From Escallonia rubra (Eukaryota; Streptophyta; Magnoliopsida; Escalloniales; Escalloniaceae), in contig JAVXUO010000497.1 in assembly GCA_033065855.1 (NCBI GenBank), positions 154,001 through 218,000 of the forward strand: a stretch of DNA of 64,000 bases, read 5' to 3'. The notes under the pieces were generated by a model that was given only the letters and a program-made list of their open reading frames with translations, was not told the origin of the DNA and did not search any database. This document shows positions 24,701 through 32,560 of the stretch, one piece after another. Position numbers and translations under genes: made by a program. How positions within the stretch are numbered: the stretch's first letter is position 1; the number at the start of each line of letters is the position of its first letter.

Positions 24701-27700
24701 TCCATCCATAACATCCCTAAATTCCTTCTTTAGGGATTCCACTAGTTCTGCCTAGTGGCGCTACATATGTTGATTGTGTTTTCCTATTACCAATTTGCCT
24801 AATATAAGCTTTCATCTGCTAGAATTCCTCCTCCATTTCTATTTTAGCCATGCCCACGCACCACAACTAATGCCTGTTCCTCTATCTTGCTAGATTTTCC
24901 TCCTACCCACTTGGGGCGCTAAATACACGCTATAGCAAGTATTTGTTATACTTATTGAATCAGCTGAGTCCCTCAACCTAAGTTCCTACTAGCTAGACGA
25001 ATGTTTTCCCAAACCCAAGATTGTCATTTTGGAGTAACTTCTTTACCCACACTCTCCCAATGTGATGCGGGAACCTGGCAATTTCCGCAACAGGATCTTT
25101 ATCTCACTGATAAAACCTGAGATTATCATATTCCCAAAATAGAAGCGGTTTTTAGGTAGTATCCGGTCGGCGGCAGTGTCAAATGAATTCAGATGCGGCT
25201 CGCCAAAGCCGTCGAAATACTAACAACAAATGCATTGTGTTCCCTTGGCTTGTCACACGAGTCTGAAGTTTTTTTCTTTTTTTGGGTAAAGGTCTGTATA
25301 TTCCACTAAAGCTCAAAGTATACAGAGGCTATAGAACATTACAATGAGAACACTCTGAACATTAACCACTTATCAGCCAAATCAGCATCCACCAGACTTC
25401 ATTTAATTTCGCAGAAAATAGTTGCCTATGCCCCAACCCTCATACAGCTCCCTGTTTTTTAATTTAGAAGGGACTTGATGCCAACTGCTTACACGAAAAC
25501 TAATCCATTACTTATAACACAGAAGCAACCCTGAGGACTTGTGCTCAAAGATCCTCACATTTCTCTCCTTCCAAATGTCATACACAGCAGTTGCAGCAGC
25601 AAGCTTGCAAATACTAGTCCTGAAGCTCTTGCCCCTGAATTATTGAGTGGCATATTGTAAGAAGTGCGTCCATGACTGCAAAGACACATCAATCTGCAGT
25701 TTTCCAAAAATCAGTTTCCAGATATCTTGAGCATAAGGCATTGCACAAACAGATGGTCTCCAGTTCCCTGATTATTATAACTTAAAGAGCAGTTATCATT
25801 TTGAGTACATTCCAAGTCTTCAGCGTATCCTTGGTTCTCAGACCTCTTTGTATAACATCCCGAGAATCATGGGGCATTTAGGGATGTGTGTGGTGAACCA
25901 AGTCAGCCTATCGCTAACCCTCCTTTGTCTGGGGGTGGACCAGTTGCGTACAAAAGATAAAAGCACGGCAATGGTATGAGATGAGGATCTTATTTCTGAG
26001 TGCTAACTAGTGTTGGCTTCTTGAGGATATTGTAAGATGGAATACAAGCTCAGCAATGTTGTGGTTGAATCTTTTCTCGAGGTGAATGTGACAGATATGG
26101 CATTGTTATTGGGCTTTAGTTGTAGGGTAGCACTTAATATGATTGTAACAATGGTTATCAATATGGTTTTGTACCAGACGGTGCGGGCGAAAACATACTG
26201 CTTAGACACTACAGAGGTACATATCAAATATCGCAAACCATCTTGGTCTGAATACCCGCTCGGTTTTACGGGCCAAAACTTCATGTTCTGGACGAGACCA
26301 TCAAGGTGGTCTGAAATTCTCTATAAGCGGGTTATATATTCCCATCTCCCTTTTGCATTGGCATTGCAAACCCACCAATAAAAGGTTCTTAAGCCACCCC
26401 CTCCCTTTATCTACTAACTGATTCATCTATCTAAATGCAGTCGCTTATATCATTTAGTCTGTAGTGTTCAGTGACATTCTTTCCTGAAATTTGTAGGTTG
26501 ACACATATGCATGTCTCTTAGATGCTGTATATTGCATTTAGAAACTGTCTTTCACAGAAAAATCCAAAATTTCGTAGTTTTTTTCTTTTTATGACTTATG
26601 ACATGTTATCTTGTTTGGAACTAAGAGATCAGGAGGGTTCTGTTCCGTAAAGTACCTGAGACAAGAAAGGCGTTGCTGTTGTCAGAGATTGATCGAGTGG
26701 CGCAGGTATTATTAATTTCGGTGGTCTTCACCTTTCTTCTTCAACTTGCTACATGGCTGAATATATATTCTCTTTGGTCACGATTGGAAGTCAGCACTTG
26801 TTCTTTGATTATGATAATCTTTTCTAGCTTCTATTTGATAAGCTTCCATCTTCCAAAGTTTTATAATGAAGTTGTTGGAAATTTTGGTTTAATAAGAGTT
26901 TCAGAAGCATCATAGTTCAAGGTATCCCCCTTACAAAGTATCTAACACTTATTTGCTTGACTTTAGGATTACAAGGTTCATCGTGATGAGATACATTCAA
27001 AGCTGGTTCAGATAATGAGGGAAAGACTACTGCATCATCTTCGTGGGTTGCCACAAATTGTTGAAAGTTGGAATAATCCAGAAGATAATGATACACAAGC
27101 TAGTCAATTTGCTCGATCCCTCACAAAGGTAATTAGCGTAGAGTGCTTTTGTATGATAAGTTCTTTGCGTCGATATTTTGGATTACTATTTACAAATTCT
27201 CTTGCATTCTGCAATATTGTACAATTGCTTTGTTTTTTATGTTGTGCTTCTTTGCATTAAATTCAAAGAAAGAATATTCAGATGCACTATTCATCAGGAT
27301 TGTAGAGAGAGAGAGAGAGGGAGGGGGAATATTTAGTGTTTGTTATGTGTTGTAGGGAGTAAGGATGATCTTGTTGAAAGGGAGAGAAGGAAGACTTAAG
27401 AAGCACGGACACTGCTAGGAGGGCAAGGTATGGTGTCAGACACCTACTGGGAAACCGACACGCCTTCAACATGGCCTGACACTTGTCAGACATGGCTTTC
27501 CGGTGTCCAAATAATTGTAATTAAAATTTAATTTCGGAAATGTTTGGGCACTGTCAGACACGCTGAAGAGCCCAAGAAGAAGAAGAAGAAAGAAGCACAG
27601 AAGCAGATCTAGATCTTCGGAAAAAAAAGAACATGTTTCTGATCGATCAGCAGCAATTTCGTTTGCTTTATGTCCTAGATCTAGATCGATTTCAACCTCA

Positions 27701-30700
27701 ACCTTGTTCAAGTCTTTGAGGGGGACTACTGCTCTTCTCCTCTGTATCAATCATCGATCTTTGGATATGGGAGAGTTATCCTGCCAGCGAGTACTGCAAT
27801 TGTATAAGTCAATGAAAACTTGGATATTGCAATTTGGCCCATACGCTTTAAGATATCTTCATACTGACCCCATAAATTGTACATTTTTCTACTAAACTTC
27901 AAAGTTTTACCATTTATTCTAATAAACCCTTTAAGTAATAAAGTTTTTCATTTTAAAAGTCCAGTATGTACTCAAACTTATACTGATTCAACTTTAGTGC
28001 TAAATTGGACTAAATGGTGATGCATATGACATTCGTTTTTCATATCTTGGCATAGCATGTAAACGATAATATTAGAAAAATAGCGGTGTCCAAATTCTGA
28101 ATGTTTGAAAAATGTGGTCTCCAGTGTTCCATTCGGTATCAGACATGGTGTATTGTGTCTGTGCTACTTAGATAGAGAGTAATAAACTTTGTGGAATCGC
28201 CATAGTGTGTACAACATTTCTCTTCAGCCTAATGCCTTCAACGCTATTCTGAGCCCTATATTTAATTACTATCAATTTCTGAAAGGAAAGTAAGAAACTA
28301 TGAGTTGGTGTTTATTATAAGTTTTTGGTTTTGTTCACAAGTTGATGTTTTAAAATGGAAAGACAAATCATCTGCTATTATCTAACCTTACTAGCTGTTG
28401 TTAAAGTCGGTGACTTCATAAATCTAGTCTCAACATCCCGTGGTCTCAATGACCAATTGTCTAATGCTCTTAAAATGTTAATACTAGGGAGACTCTGCTT
28501 GATGAGGTAAATAGGGAGAGCTGGATTGAGACACAAATCTGCTCGCTTTCACTATGCCTTCCTTCTTGTTCAAAATGTTGATTGAGATTAGCTCTCAAAT
28601 GCCTATTCTACGCGTTTACCTAAATTTTGCATTGCTCAATTGGTTTTGATTGGAATTTTTATTTGCAGGAAGTTGGTTTTCTTCAACGTGTCCTATCTCG
28701 GACTCTGCATGTGGTAGATGTTCAAGCAATATTCAGGTAAGGCTTAACATTAGGCTGAGATTCCAATTAGTTGTTTATTTAGGTCACTTCCAATGCATGT
28801 TTGGAATATACTAGGCTGAGATTCTTGGTTAATGTATCTGCCATACAAAATGAGGTATCACAGTCTGTGCTGTCTGTTAACAAAATTATGAGAATGTGTG
28901 TGTGCGCGCGCCTCATCTTTCTTTTCGTTCTCCCTGATTTTCTCTCTCCCATCTCTCTGTAGCCACCACTCAGAACCCACCACTGCCCCCCCACTTCACT
29001 TCACTCGATCGCCAACCTCCATTGTCCGCGACCCTCAAAAATCACAACCGTGGACCACCCACCATTAGAAGCCACTGCTACCATACAGGAAACCCAACAC
29101 CGCCAGTGCTCTCTTCTCCTACCACATCACAAAACCACCAACCATCACCTCGCCCGATTTTTGGCCACCATTGCCGGCCAGTCTCCAAGGCCGGTGATCC
29201 TCACAAACAACTGTCGAAGGCCACCCACCATCTCACACCACCACCACCATGTGGAAATCGATCACTGCCTGTGCTTTCTCCCCCCACCACATCTCACAAT
29301 AATCCGACACAGTGCAATCGAGTTATTAAAATCGTAAATTTCTATTTGATTAAACTCTAATGCATAATGATTTCAAAGGGACTGAATTGATGGGTTTTGT
29401 GTTGGATTGATTCGAAAGATTGAACTTTCACTACACTACAACAAAAACGAAATGGGTTTTGTGTTGATTTCTCTCGGGCATTTGAACAAAAGTACATGAT
29501 GCCCCATCGCAGGCCTCCATCGCCAGCTCCATTGCCGCTGATGATGGAGGCTCTCTCCCTTTATTAGTTGCTTGCACGTTGATGAAACACCAATGCTCGT
29601 AGGCTGTGGAAACTGTGGTGGTGGTGTATGGTGTGGGCAGTGGAAACGGTTTGCTGTGGGCAGGGCTGGCTGGTATGGTGGGGGTAGTGGTCTGCGACAG
29701 TGATTGTGAGGGTAGCCGGCTACGGAGGCTGGCAATCAAGCAAGGTGGTGGTTGGTTTTTTGAAGTGGCGAAGGAGGCGGCAGTGGGGGGTTCTGTAGCT
29801 GGCGGCAGAGAGAAGGGGGAGAGAGAGAAAAACAGAGGGAAGAAAAAGAAAGATGAGGTTTTTTTTAATCCAAAACTACATAGTTTTGGACGCTAGCCTT
29901 AGGCAACTTGCTTAAGGCTAGCATTTCTTCTGTGTGCGCGCGCGCGCGCGTGGCATATATATGTATATATGTGCAAGATCCATCACCGTCAAAAGTACTT
30001 TCTCTTGGTTAGAAACTGGTGGTGGGCCTGAATATGATTAATAAGATAAAGAAAAGAGAGGGGTCGGTGTGGGGCGAAGAAATTTGTTCCACAGGACAAC
30101 CCATAAGATCCCACATGCTCACTAGTGCAGACGTATTAATTGAGGAATATAGTAGTATAAACAAAGCAACTAAAGGGAGAAGAGAAAGTCAGAATTATGA
30201 CCAAGTTTCTTAAATTCAGTGCAAAATCAAAGGACTCATTTATACTGGGATGGAAGGAGTACTTTTTAACAGCTTTAATGTGAATGAGTTCATTGATTTA
30301 GGATAAACTGAATGTGTTAGTTACGATATTGACTTTGGTGGTGGACGGACTTTATGGTGCTGCATATATGAACACGAGATCGATGGTGCTGATGGCATTT
30401 GAATATTATGGAAGAGATTTTTCTTTTTTGCTTTTGGTTGGGGTGGGGGGAGGGCCTCTAGAGGTGGAGACAATTGACTTGTAGTTGATCGATTTTTGAG
30501 AGGGAAGTTCTCGTTCAAAGGCATTAAGGTGCGACGGTTCTGGTTTTATTATGTCCATACCTTGTAAACCCTCTTTTTATTGACAATCTAATATCAGCTT
30601 CGCCCGCTGTTCGTTTTTCATCAGTTCTAGGAGTACATGTTTTACAACTTTAAAATAGTGCTGAATAGGTAAAGAAGGTGCCTTTAGTGAACTCCTTCCG

Positions 30701-32026
30701 AGTTTTATCTGGTGCACTCACACTCCCAAAATAGGCCAGTTTTAATTTGGTCCAATTTCGTTAATGGTCATTCCCATAAGGTATGCTGATGTCTTCATGT
30801 GATGCAGCATTAGCGTCAAGCTCGACTACTTACTGAAATTATAGACCCCAATTGTTGTTGATTTCAAAATAAATTAAATGCTCTCAAACATACACAATAT
30901 TTTCTTATACTTCAGCCTGGATATTTTGTAAACTCAAAAGTTCCCACTCATGCTGACATTTCAAGAGTTTCATGTGCGGCCCTTCCTCAGAAGTTCAAAC
31001 TTCAAAGCACTAGCCAAAAATGGGAATTGTAACGGTTTATTTCGATTTTCGTTGTCCCTGGATTTAATACCAATACTAATTTACTTGCATGCATCCATTC
31101 TGTGAACCTGCATGCATCCACTTGAAGTAACCATGCCATTGCTGTGGTTTTGGCATGGTTCGAGTTGAGTACAGACATCTGTGTGGCTGGAGGGATTTTA
31201 ATATTCCTTTTATCGTTTTGAACTTTAGAAGATAATAGTTTGATTTAGAGAAGGGCAATTGAGGTAGATGATACTAGAAAATATGATATGGTCACTTTCT
31301 CTCAAAATGATTGATGGTTAGTTAACTGGGAAATGCAAGTGTAAGAAGGCAGCAAACCACAAGGGGTGAATTGTAATTTTAACTCTTTTGTAGCCGAGTG
31401 TTAAGTATCAAACCTAAATAGGGGTCATCATTCTTGTTAAGCCTTTCTCCTATTAAATTTAAATATCCGCCAGTCTTTTGTGGCCGACTGTTAAAGTCTC
31501 AAACTTCAATAGGGTTTATTGTAGTTAAGCCTTTCGGCCATTAAACTTAATTATCCACCTGTTGAGGAGTTGTTTGATAAATGCAAGCTTAATCTGATGA
31601 ATAGTGCTTGTGATGACGTTCATGGTTTAACCTTGGGACTATGAATAGTATAACTAGCTATGGATTCTCGCTTGTTGCTACATAGTGAAATTCATGTGAT
31701 CCAAATGCAGGCAAGTGGTTGTGATCTTCCACTCGCAGATATCTGAAGCATTTTCGCGCTTGGAGATCAGTACTCCACAAGCCAAAAACAGGTCTGTGAC
31801 TCACACCTTCTGCTTTAGACAGTGTGGGTCGTTCAAATTTCCAAATCTAAGATATTAACAGATCGTCTTGTGGATTTCTATGTGCAGGCTGCATCGCGAT
31901 ATTCAGCAGATTCTTGGTTGCATTAGATCATTGCCTTCTGATGATTTGAGTAAATCCAGTACCCAAAACTGGGGGCAGCTTGATGAATTCTTAGTCCAAA
32001 GATTTGGTGTTGAAGCTGGTCAATGA
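54..32026 (+). CDS. VPS54: VPS54, GARP tethering-complex subunit (3' part, 14 exons, 5'-truncated by the window)
   Basis: Spliced exons: 54-128, 3670-3826, 3958-4046, 8269-8525, 11380-11551, 11652-11735, 11821-12236, 12581-12734, 23859-23940, 26626-26705, 26967-27128, 28669-28736, 31711-31791, 31888-32026. They sum to 2016 nt, i.e. 671 residues plus TGA, and every junction is GT-AG and keeps frame. The product matches plant VPS54 as I know it: an N-terminal block ([28 protein letters not shown]), the conserved [15 protein letters not shown] segment, the Vps54 domain (about residues 230-300, including [13 protein letters not shown]), a Ser/Asn-rich linker (about 312-405), and the helical C-terminal CATCHR-type region ending [14 protein letters not shown]. 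In the GARP complex VPS54 works with VPS51, VPS52 and VPS53 to tether endosome-derived vesicles at the trans-Golgi. Plant VPS54 is about 1,000 residues, so roughly a third is upstream. Identification is by recognition, not a database search. Confidence 0.93.
129..3669 (+). other. VPS54: VPS54 intron 1 (3.5 kb)
   Basis: It holds a TA/TG-rich microsatellite (about 965-1030), an uncharacterised repeat at 2160-2379 that recurs in intron 3, and a C-rich run near 3320-3360. The short open frames here have no recognisable similarity. Nothing else in this stretch is supported. Confidence 0.7.
2160..2379 (+). repeat. Intronic dispersed repeat, copy 1
   Basis: It is alignable by eye with 5766-5992. 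Shared blocks include CAGCTATACAAA, CATTAAACTTAACAAA, GATGTATTAT and GTCC(A/G)TGCTTCC. I see no terminal inverted repeats, so the class is unknown. Confidence 0.6.
3670..3826 (+). CDS. VPS54: VPS54 visible exon 2
   Basis: The acceptor is ttttttag and the donor is G|gtaagg; the exon ends in phase 1. It encodes [19 protein letters not shown] through the motif [17 protein letters not shown], which continues directly from exon 1 in plant VPS54. Confidence 0.93.
3958..4046 (+). CDS. VPS54: VPS54 visible exon 3
   Basis: The acceptor is atctcag and the donor is CTG|gtaatg. With the last base of exon 2 it restores a Gly codon and reads [18 protein letters not shown], ending [10 protein letters not shown]. 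The intron before it is only 131 bp. Confidence 0.93.
4047..5765 (+). other. VPS54: VPS54 intron 3, left part
   Basis: This is non-coding sequence with a TATA-like stretch (tatataaataaag, about 4750) and a mildly GC-richer block (4880-5700). That block looks like degenerate retroelement coding sequence, but I cannot assign it to a domain. No intact frame is present. Confidence 0.45.
5766..5992 (+). repeat. Intronic dispersed repeat, copy 2
   Basis: Same orientation and length as 2160-2379. It lies immediately upstream of the gypsy gag at about 6048, so it may belong to the untranslated leader or LTR of that element, with copy 1 as a stray fragment. Confidence 0.55.
6048..8073 (+). pseudogene. 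Ty3/gypsy gag-protease-RT remnant in VPS54 intron 3
   Basis: Gag starts near 6048 ([18 protein letters not shown]), is interrupted by a TAG at 6246-6248, and continues at 6273-6620 ([17 protein letters not shown]). A protease-like stretch follows at about 6940-7160; its usual D-G/S-G triad reads INEGSCMNV, so the catalytic Asp is lost. Reverse transcriptase fragments at 7620-8073 include [18 protein letters not shown] and [20 protein letters not shown], with frameshifts between them. The element stops just before the YxDD box at about 8073. It has no LTRs that I can find and cannot be active. Confidence 0.85.
8269..8525 (+). CDS. VPS54: VPS54 visible exon 4
   Basis: The acceptor is gattgcag and the donor is AG|gtcatc; the exon ends in phase 2. 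It encodes [20 protein letters not shown] followed by the highly conserved [17 protein letters not shown] block, then a divergent Ser/Asn-rich stretch. It lies about 200 bp beyond a gypsy remnant that fills the preceding intron. Confidence 0.95.
9031..9375. mobile_element. hAT-like MITE, copy 1
   Basis: It is 345 bp, with terminal inverted repeats CTATGTTACATGGACTC / GAGTCCATGTAATATAG. The flanking 8-mers are ccagcacg (9023-9030) and ctagcacg (9376-9383), 7 of 8 identical. The subterminal sequence has GTGTCGGACAC-type palindromes. It has no coding capacity and lies in VPS54 intron 4. Confidence 0.8.
9691..10921. mobile_element. Solo LTR with perfect 5-bp target-site duplication
   Basis: It begins TGTTGGC and ends GCTAACA, flanked by cccgc on both sides (9686-9690 and 10922-10926). 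Inside are a TATA-like stretch (ctataaaagg, about 10490) and an AATAAAG (about 10674), placed as expected for a forward LTR promoter and polyadenylation region. MITE copy 2 is inserted in it, so the LTR proper is about 880 bp. No internal retroelement domain is present, hence solo. Confidence 0.85.
10100..10441. mobile_element. hAT-like MITE, copy 2 (nested in solo LTR, inverted)
   Basis: It is 342 bp and lies in the opposite orientation to copy 1. A perfect 8-bp duplication, ctggagaa, flanks it at 10092-10099 and 10442-10449. The terminal repeats are CTATGTTACA and TGTAACATAC, with one mismatch at the last base. This copy gives the clearest definition of the family ends. Confidence 0.88.
11380..11551 (+). 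CDS. VPS54: VPS54 visible exon 5
   Basis: The acceptor is ttcttaacag and the donor is AAG|gtactt. It completes an Arg codon and reads [20 protein letters not shown], then [18 protein letters not shown]. The Vps54 domain begins toward its end. Confidence 0.95.
11652..11735 (+). CDS. VPS54: VPS54 visible exon 6
   Basis: Twenty-eight codons ([20 protein letters not shown], then VDFQHESR) between an ataagcag acceptor and a CGA|gtcagt donor. It is part of the Vps54 domain. The flanking introns are 100 and 85 bp, the shortest in the window apart from the last (96 bp). Confidence 0.95.
11821..12236 (+). CDS. VPS54: VPS54 visible exon 7 (largest exon)
   Basis: It starts at [20 protein letters not shown] and holds the end of the Vps54 domain, then a long polar linker rich in Ser, Asn and Thr. 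The donor is TG|gttagt at 12237. An alternative GT at 12229 (ATG|gtaaac) was rejected because only the longer form joins exon 8 in frame, giving [18 protein letters not shown]. Confidence 0.93.
12581..12734 (+). CDS. VPS54: VPS54 visible exon 8
   Basis: The acceptor is tacttttcag and the donor is CAG|gtattt. It reads [20 protein letters not shown], then a segment ending [17 protein letters not shown], a strongly conserved plant VPS54 block. An 11.1 kb intron follows. Confidence 0.95.
12735..13439 (+). other. VPS54: VPS54 intron 8, left part
   Basis: Ordinary AT-rich intron sequence with a C homopolymer near 12930. I see no gene or element in it. Confidence 0.5.
13440..14395 (+). mobile_element. 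LTR-like fragment related to the 44.0-46.9 kb solo LTR
   Basis: By eye it is collinear with 46130-46912. Shared blocks include GGTTACTCTGGGATGGGAGC (GGGTCACTCCGGGACGGGAG in the other copy), a TATA box (tataaat at 14070, tataaata at 46574), a CTTTCTCACTCTA initiator-like run, and a closing GTGGCACC..CACGT..TACGAAC. It lacks the tandem repeats of the other copy. Both ends are uncertain and I found no target-site duplication. Confidence 0.6.
15649..16488. repeat. Tandem duplication inside the gypsy remnant
   Basis: Unit 1 is 15649-15908. Unit 2 is 15909-16488, enlarged by the MITE at 15971-16287. Matching starts are GACCATCTATGAGATCC and GACCATCAATGAGATCC, about 260 bp apart, and both units share a GTGTACATGCTCAATAGTGCC-like block. 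Only one unit carries the MITE. Confidence 0.75.
15971..16287. mobile_element. Tourist/Harbinger-like MITE
   Basis: It is 317 bp with terminal inverted repeats GGCCCCGTACGCTTACCATA / TATGGTAAACGTACGGGGCC. The target-site duplication is TAA at 15968-15970 and 16288-16290. A 3-bp TWA duplication with GC-rich ends fits the PIF/Harbinger group. Secondary internal inverted repeats (GTTTTCTGTTTTCATTTTC and its complement) make the whole element foldback-prone. It has no coding capacity. Confidence 0.82.
19321..19490 (+). other. Possible L1 3' tail
   Basis: A T/G-rich run (ttttgttttctttttt) is followed by TTGGTATACTTCGTTTATG and a CCCCCCTTTTGCTT block, which resembles the 3' end of plant L1 elements. 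There is no coding sequence to confirm it. Confidence 0.3.
19692..20035. mobile_element. hAT-like MITE, copy 3
   Basis: It is 344 bp in VPS54 intron 8, in the same orientation as copy 1. A perfect 8-bp duplication, ctagcaca, lies at 19684-19691 and 20036-20043. The termini are CTATGTTACATGGACTC / GAGTCCATGTAACATAG. Confidence 0.9.
20440..21300 (-). mobile_element. Possible LTR/PBS junction of a reverse-strand retroelement
   Basis: Read on the - strand, 20626-20614 gives TGGTATCTGAACC, close to the initiator-tRNA-Met primer-binding site of plant LTR elements. It lies two bases beyond a CAAACA end that would close a 5' LTR running leftward from about 21300. No coding domain is recognisable to its left, and the right LTR boundary is not defined. 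Confidence 0.35.
21329..22442. mobile_element. 1.1 kb non-autonomous hAT-like element
   Basis: The termini are TAGACCTGGCAAA / TTTGCCAGGTCTA. The 8-bp flanks agctatag (21321-21328) and agctatac (22443-22450) match at 7 of 8. Subterminal sequence on both sides is packed with ACCCGG/CCGGGT hexamers. Inside is a (CT)n(CA)n microsatellite at about 21647-21701, then a GC-rich stretch whose 168-codon open frame begins in the microsatellite and has no recognisable similarity. It has no transposase, so it would depend on a hAT transposase elsewhere. Confidence 0.78.
22457..22762. mobile_element. hAT-like MITE, copy 4 (divergent)
   Basis: It is 306 bp and inverted relative to copies 1 and 3. The left end is CTTATGGTACATGGACTC with one inserted base, and the right end is GAGTCCATGTAACATAG. 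The flanking 8-mers (acagggaa / tgaggaaa) match only partly, so this looks like the oldest copy. It sits 14 bp to the right of the 1.1 kb hAT-like element. Confidence 0.78.
22763..23858 (+). other. VPS54: VPS54 intron 8, right part
   Basis: This AT-rich sequence holds a moderately conserved-looking open stretch at 22950-23200 that I do not recognise. No repeat termini were found here. Confidence 0.4.
23859..23940 (+). CDS. VPS54: VPS54 visible exon 9
   Basis: The acceptor is cgttacag and the donor is G|gtaggt; the exon ends in phase 1. It encodes [20 protein letters not shown] followed by FMYAIIP, continuing directly from exon 8 across the 11.1 kb intron. Confidence 0.95.
24363..24574. repeat. 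Two-unit tandem duplication (about 106 bp unit)
   Basis: Both units contain ATTCTTTTAGACAAAGCTCT then CCAATTAAA and a TACTATG/TACTGTG end. They begin at 24363 and 24468, lie in VPS54 intron 9, and have no coding content. Confidence 0.8.
25265..25860 (-). pseudogene. L1-type LINE 3' fragment in VPS54 intron 9
   Basis: The - strand has C-terminal ORF2 signatures: [20 protein letters not shown], the motif [15 protein letters not shown], and [12 protein letters not shown] before a decayed zinc-finger region. A 3' UTR ending in CAGACCTTTACCC plus an A-rich tail (T-rich on +, 25266-25285) follows. It is 5'-truncated, as is usual for L1 insertions. The right edge is approximate. Confidence 0.75.
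26626..26705 (+). CDS. VPS54: VPS54 visible exon 10
   Basis: It reads (E)[20 protein letters not shown], ending IDRVAQ, after an AG acceptor at 26624-26625 with a weak polypyrimidine tract. The next AG, two bases later, would break frame. The donor is CAG|gtatta. Confidence 0.93.
26967..27128 (+). CDS. VPS54: VPS54 visible exon 11
   Basis: Fifty-four codons starting [20 protein letters not shown], with a ctttag acceptor and an AAG|gtaatt donor. It is part of the helical C-terminal domain. In mouse, the wobbler substitution lies in this C-terminal region of the orthologue (established knowledge). Confidence 0.95.
27129..28668 (+). other. VPS54: VPS54 intron 11
   Basis: It has a GA-rich patch at about 27303-27325, the inverted-repeat element at 27402-28165, and otherwise unremarkable AT-rich sequence. 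Confidence 0.5.
27402..28165. mobile_element. Candidate hAT-like non-autonomous element
   Basis: It is 764 bp, with ends AGCACGGACAC / GTGTCTGTGCT. Imperfect 8-bp flanks are acttaaga and acttagat. Subterminal GTGTCAGACAC-like palindromes resemble those of the four-copy MITE family. No transposase is present. Confidence 0.5.
28669..28736 (+). CDS. VPS54: VPS54 visible exon 12
   Basis: It encodes [20 protein letters not shown] and ends IF plus a split Arg codon. The acceptor is atttgcag and the donor is AG|gtaagg. Confidence 0.95.
28905..29925. repeat. Imperfect long inverted-repeat element with terminal hairpins
   Basis: The left arm (about 28908-29030) and the reverse complement of the right arm (about 29862-29700) share CCTCATCTTTCTTTT, TTTCTCTCTCCC and GAACCC(A/C)CCACTGCC. 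The right end carries two perfect or near-perfect hairpins: 29870-29889 (CCAAAACTA / TAGTTTTGG) and 29892-29922 (GCTAGCCTTA / TTAAGGCTAGC). It looks like a foldback or MULE-type element in VPS54 intron 12. No target-site duplication was found. Confidence 0.5.
29926..31387 (+). other. VPS54: VPS54 intron 12, middle part
   Basis: It has a (GC)n run at about 29935-29950 followed by AT-rich sequence. No gene or element is recognised. Confidence 0.45.
31388..31562. repeat. Two-unit tandem duplication (about 87 bp unit)
   Basis: Units at 31388 and 31476 share TTTTGT(A/G)GCCGA.TGTTAA and GTTAAGCCTTTC blocks. They lie near the 3' end of VPS54 intron 12. Confidence 0.75.
31711..31791 (+). CDS. VPS54: VPS54 visible exon 13
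   Basis: It encodes [20 protein letters not shown] then TPQAKN, with split Arg codons at both ends. The acceptor is aaatgcag and the donor is AG|gtctgt. Confidence 0.95.
31888..32026 (+). CDS. VPS54: VPS54 terminal exon and stop
   Basis: The acceptor is tgtgcag. It reads [20 protein letters not shown], includes [14 protein letters not shown], and ends EAGQ with TGA at 32024-32026. Only 96 bp separates it from exon 13. Confidence 0.95.
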
Positions 32027-32560
32027 AAGTATTGTACAGTAGCAAGTTTGGTCATATTGATGGAGACTAGCCGGATTCTATTCAATTTTTTTGAAACCTA
32101 TTCATCAACTGCGTGCTACTGGTCAAGAGGTAAAATGATTATTGGCAGGTTTTTGTAGCTGTAAAGGGATTTTTAACCTGATTCTCTTTTTTAGCTGGAT
32201 GAGATGAGTAGACCTTAAGAACTAGGAGTTCTGATTGAGAGGAAGCAGAGAAGAAAGAAATTTTAGCATTAAAAATCTCAAATGATAGTCTAAATTATAT
32301 AAGTTTCCAATAGCCTGAAGTGAAAGCTCTTTTCAACCCTTTTGGTCAATTTGTAGATGGAATTGATATTTGTGCTCCGTTCTTTAGGCATTTTAGTGGC
32401 ACTTCATAGACACGTTCTGGGTATTAGCAACGAAAGTGGACCTCTAATGGCTAAAAGTGGAGCACATATATCTTCCTCTTTTAGTTAAGCAGTTAAACTG
32501 ATGGCCTTTTTGTCATTTCATTTGATTACTGTTTTTATGTTCTTAAAATGATAACCTCCT
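32027..32560 (+). other. VPS54: Probable VPS54 3' UTR
   Basis: This is the AT-rich sequence directly after the VPS54 stop codon, with no open frame of note. Plant polyadenylation signals are too degenerate to place the cleavage site, so the right edge is a guess. Confidence 0.4.

Noticed and set aside
29870-29922. A Helitron 3' end: hairpin followed by CTAG.
   Set aside because: The hairpin at 29870-29889 is followed by ACGCTAG, but the next base is C, not the T expected at a Helitron A/T insertion site. No TC 5' end was found, and the hairpin sits in a long inverted repeat instead.
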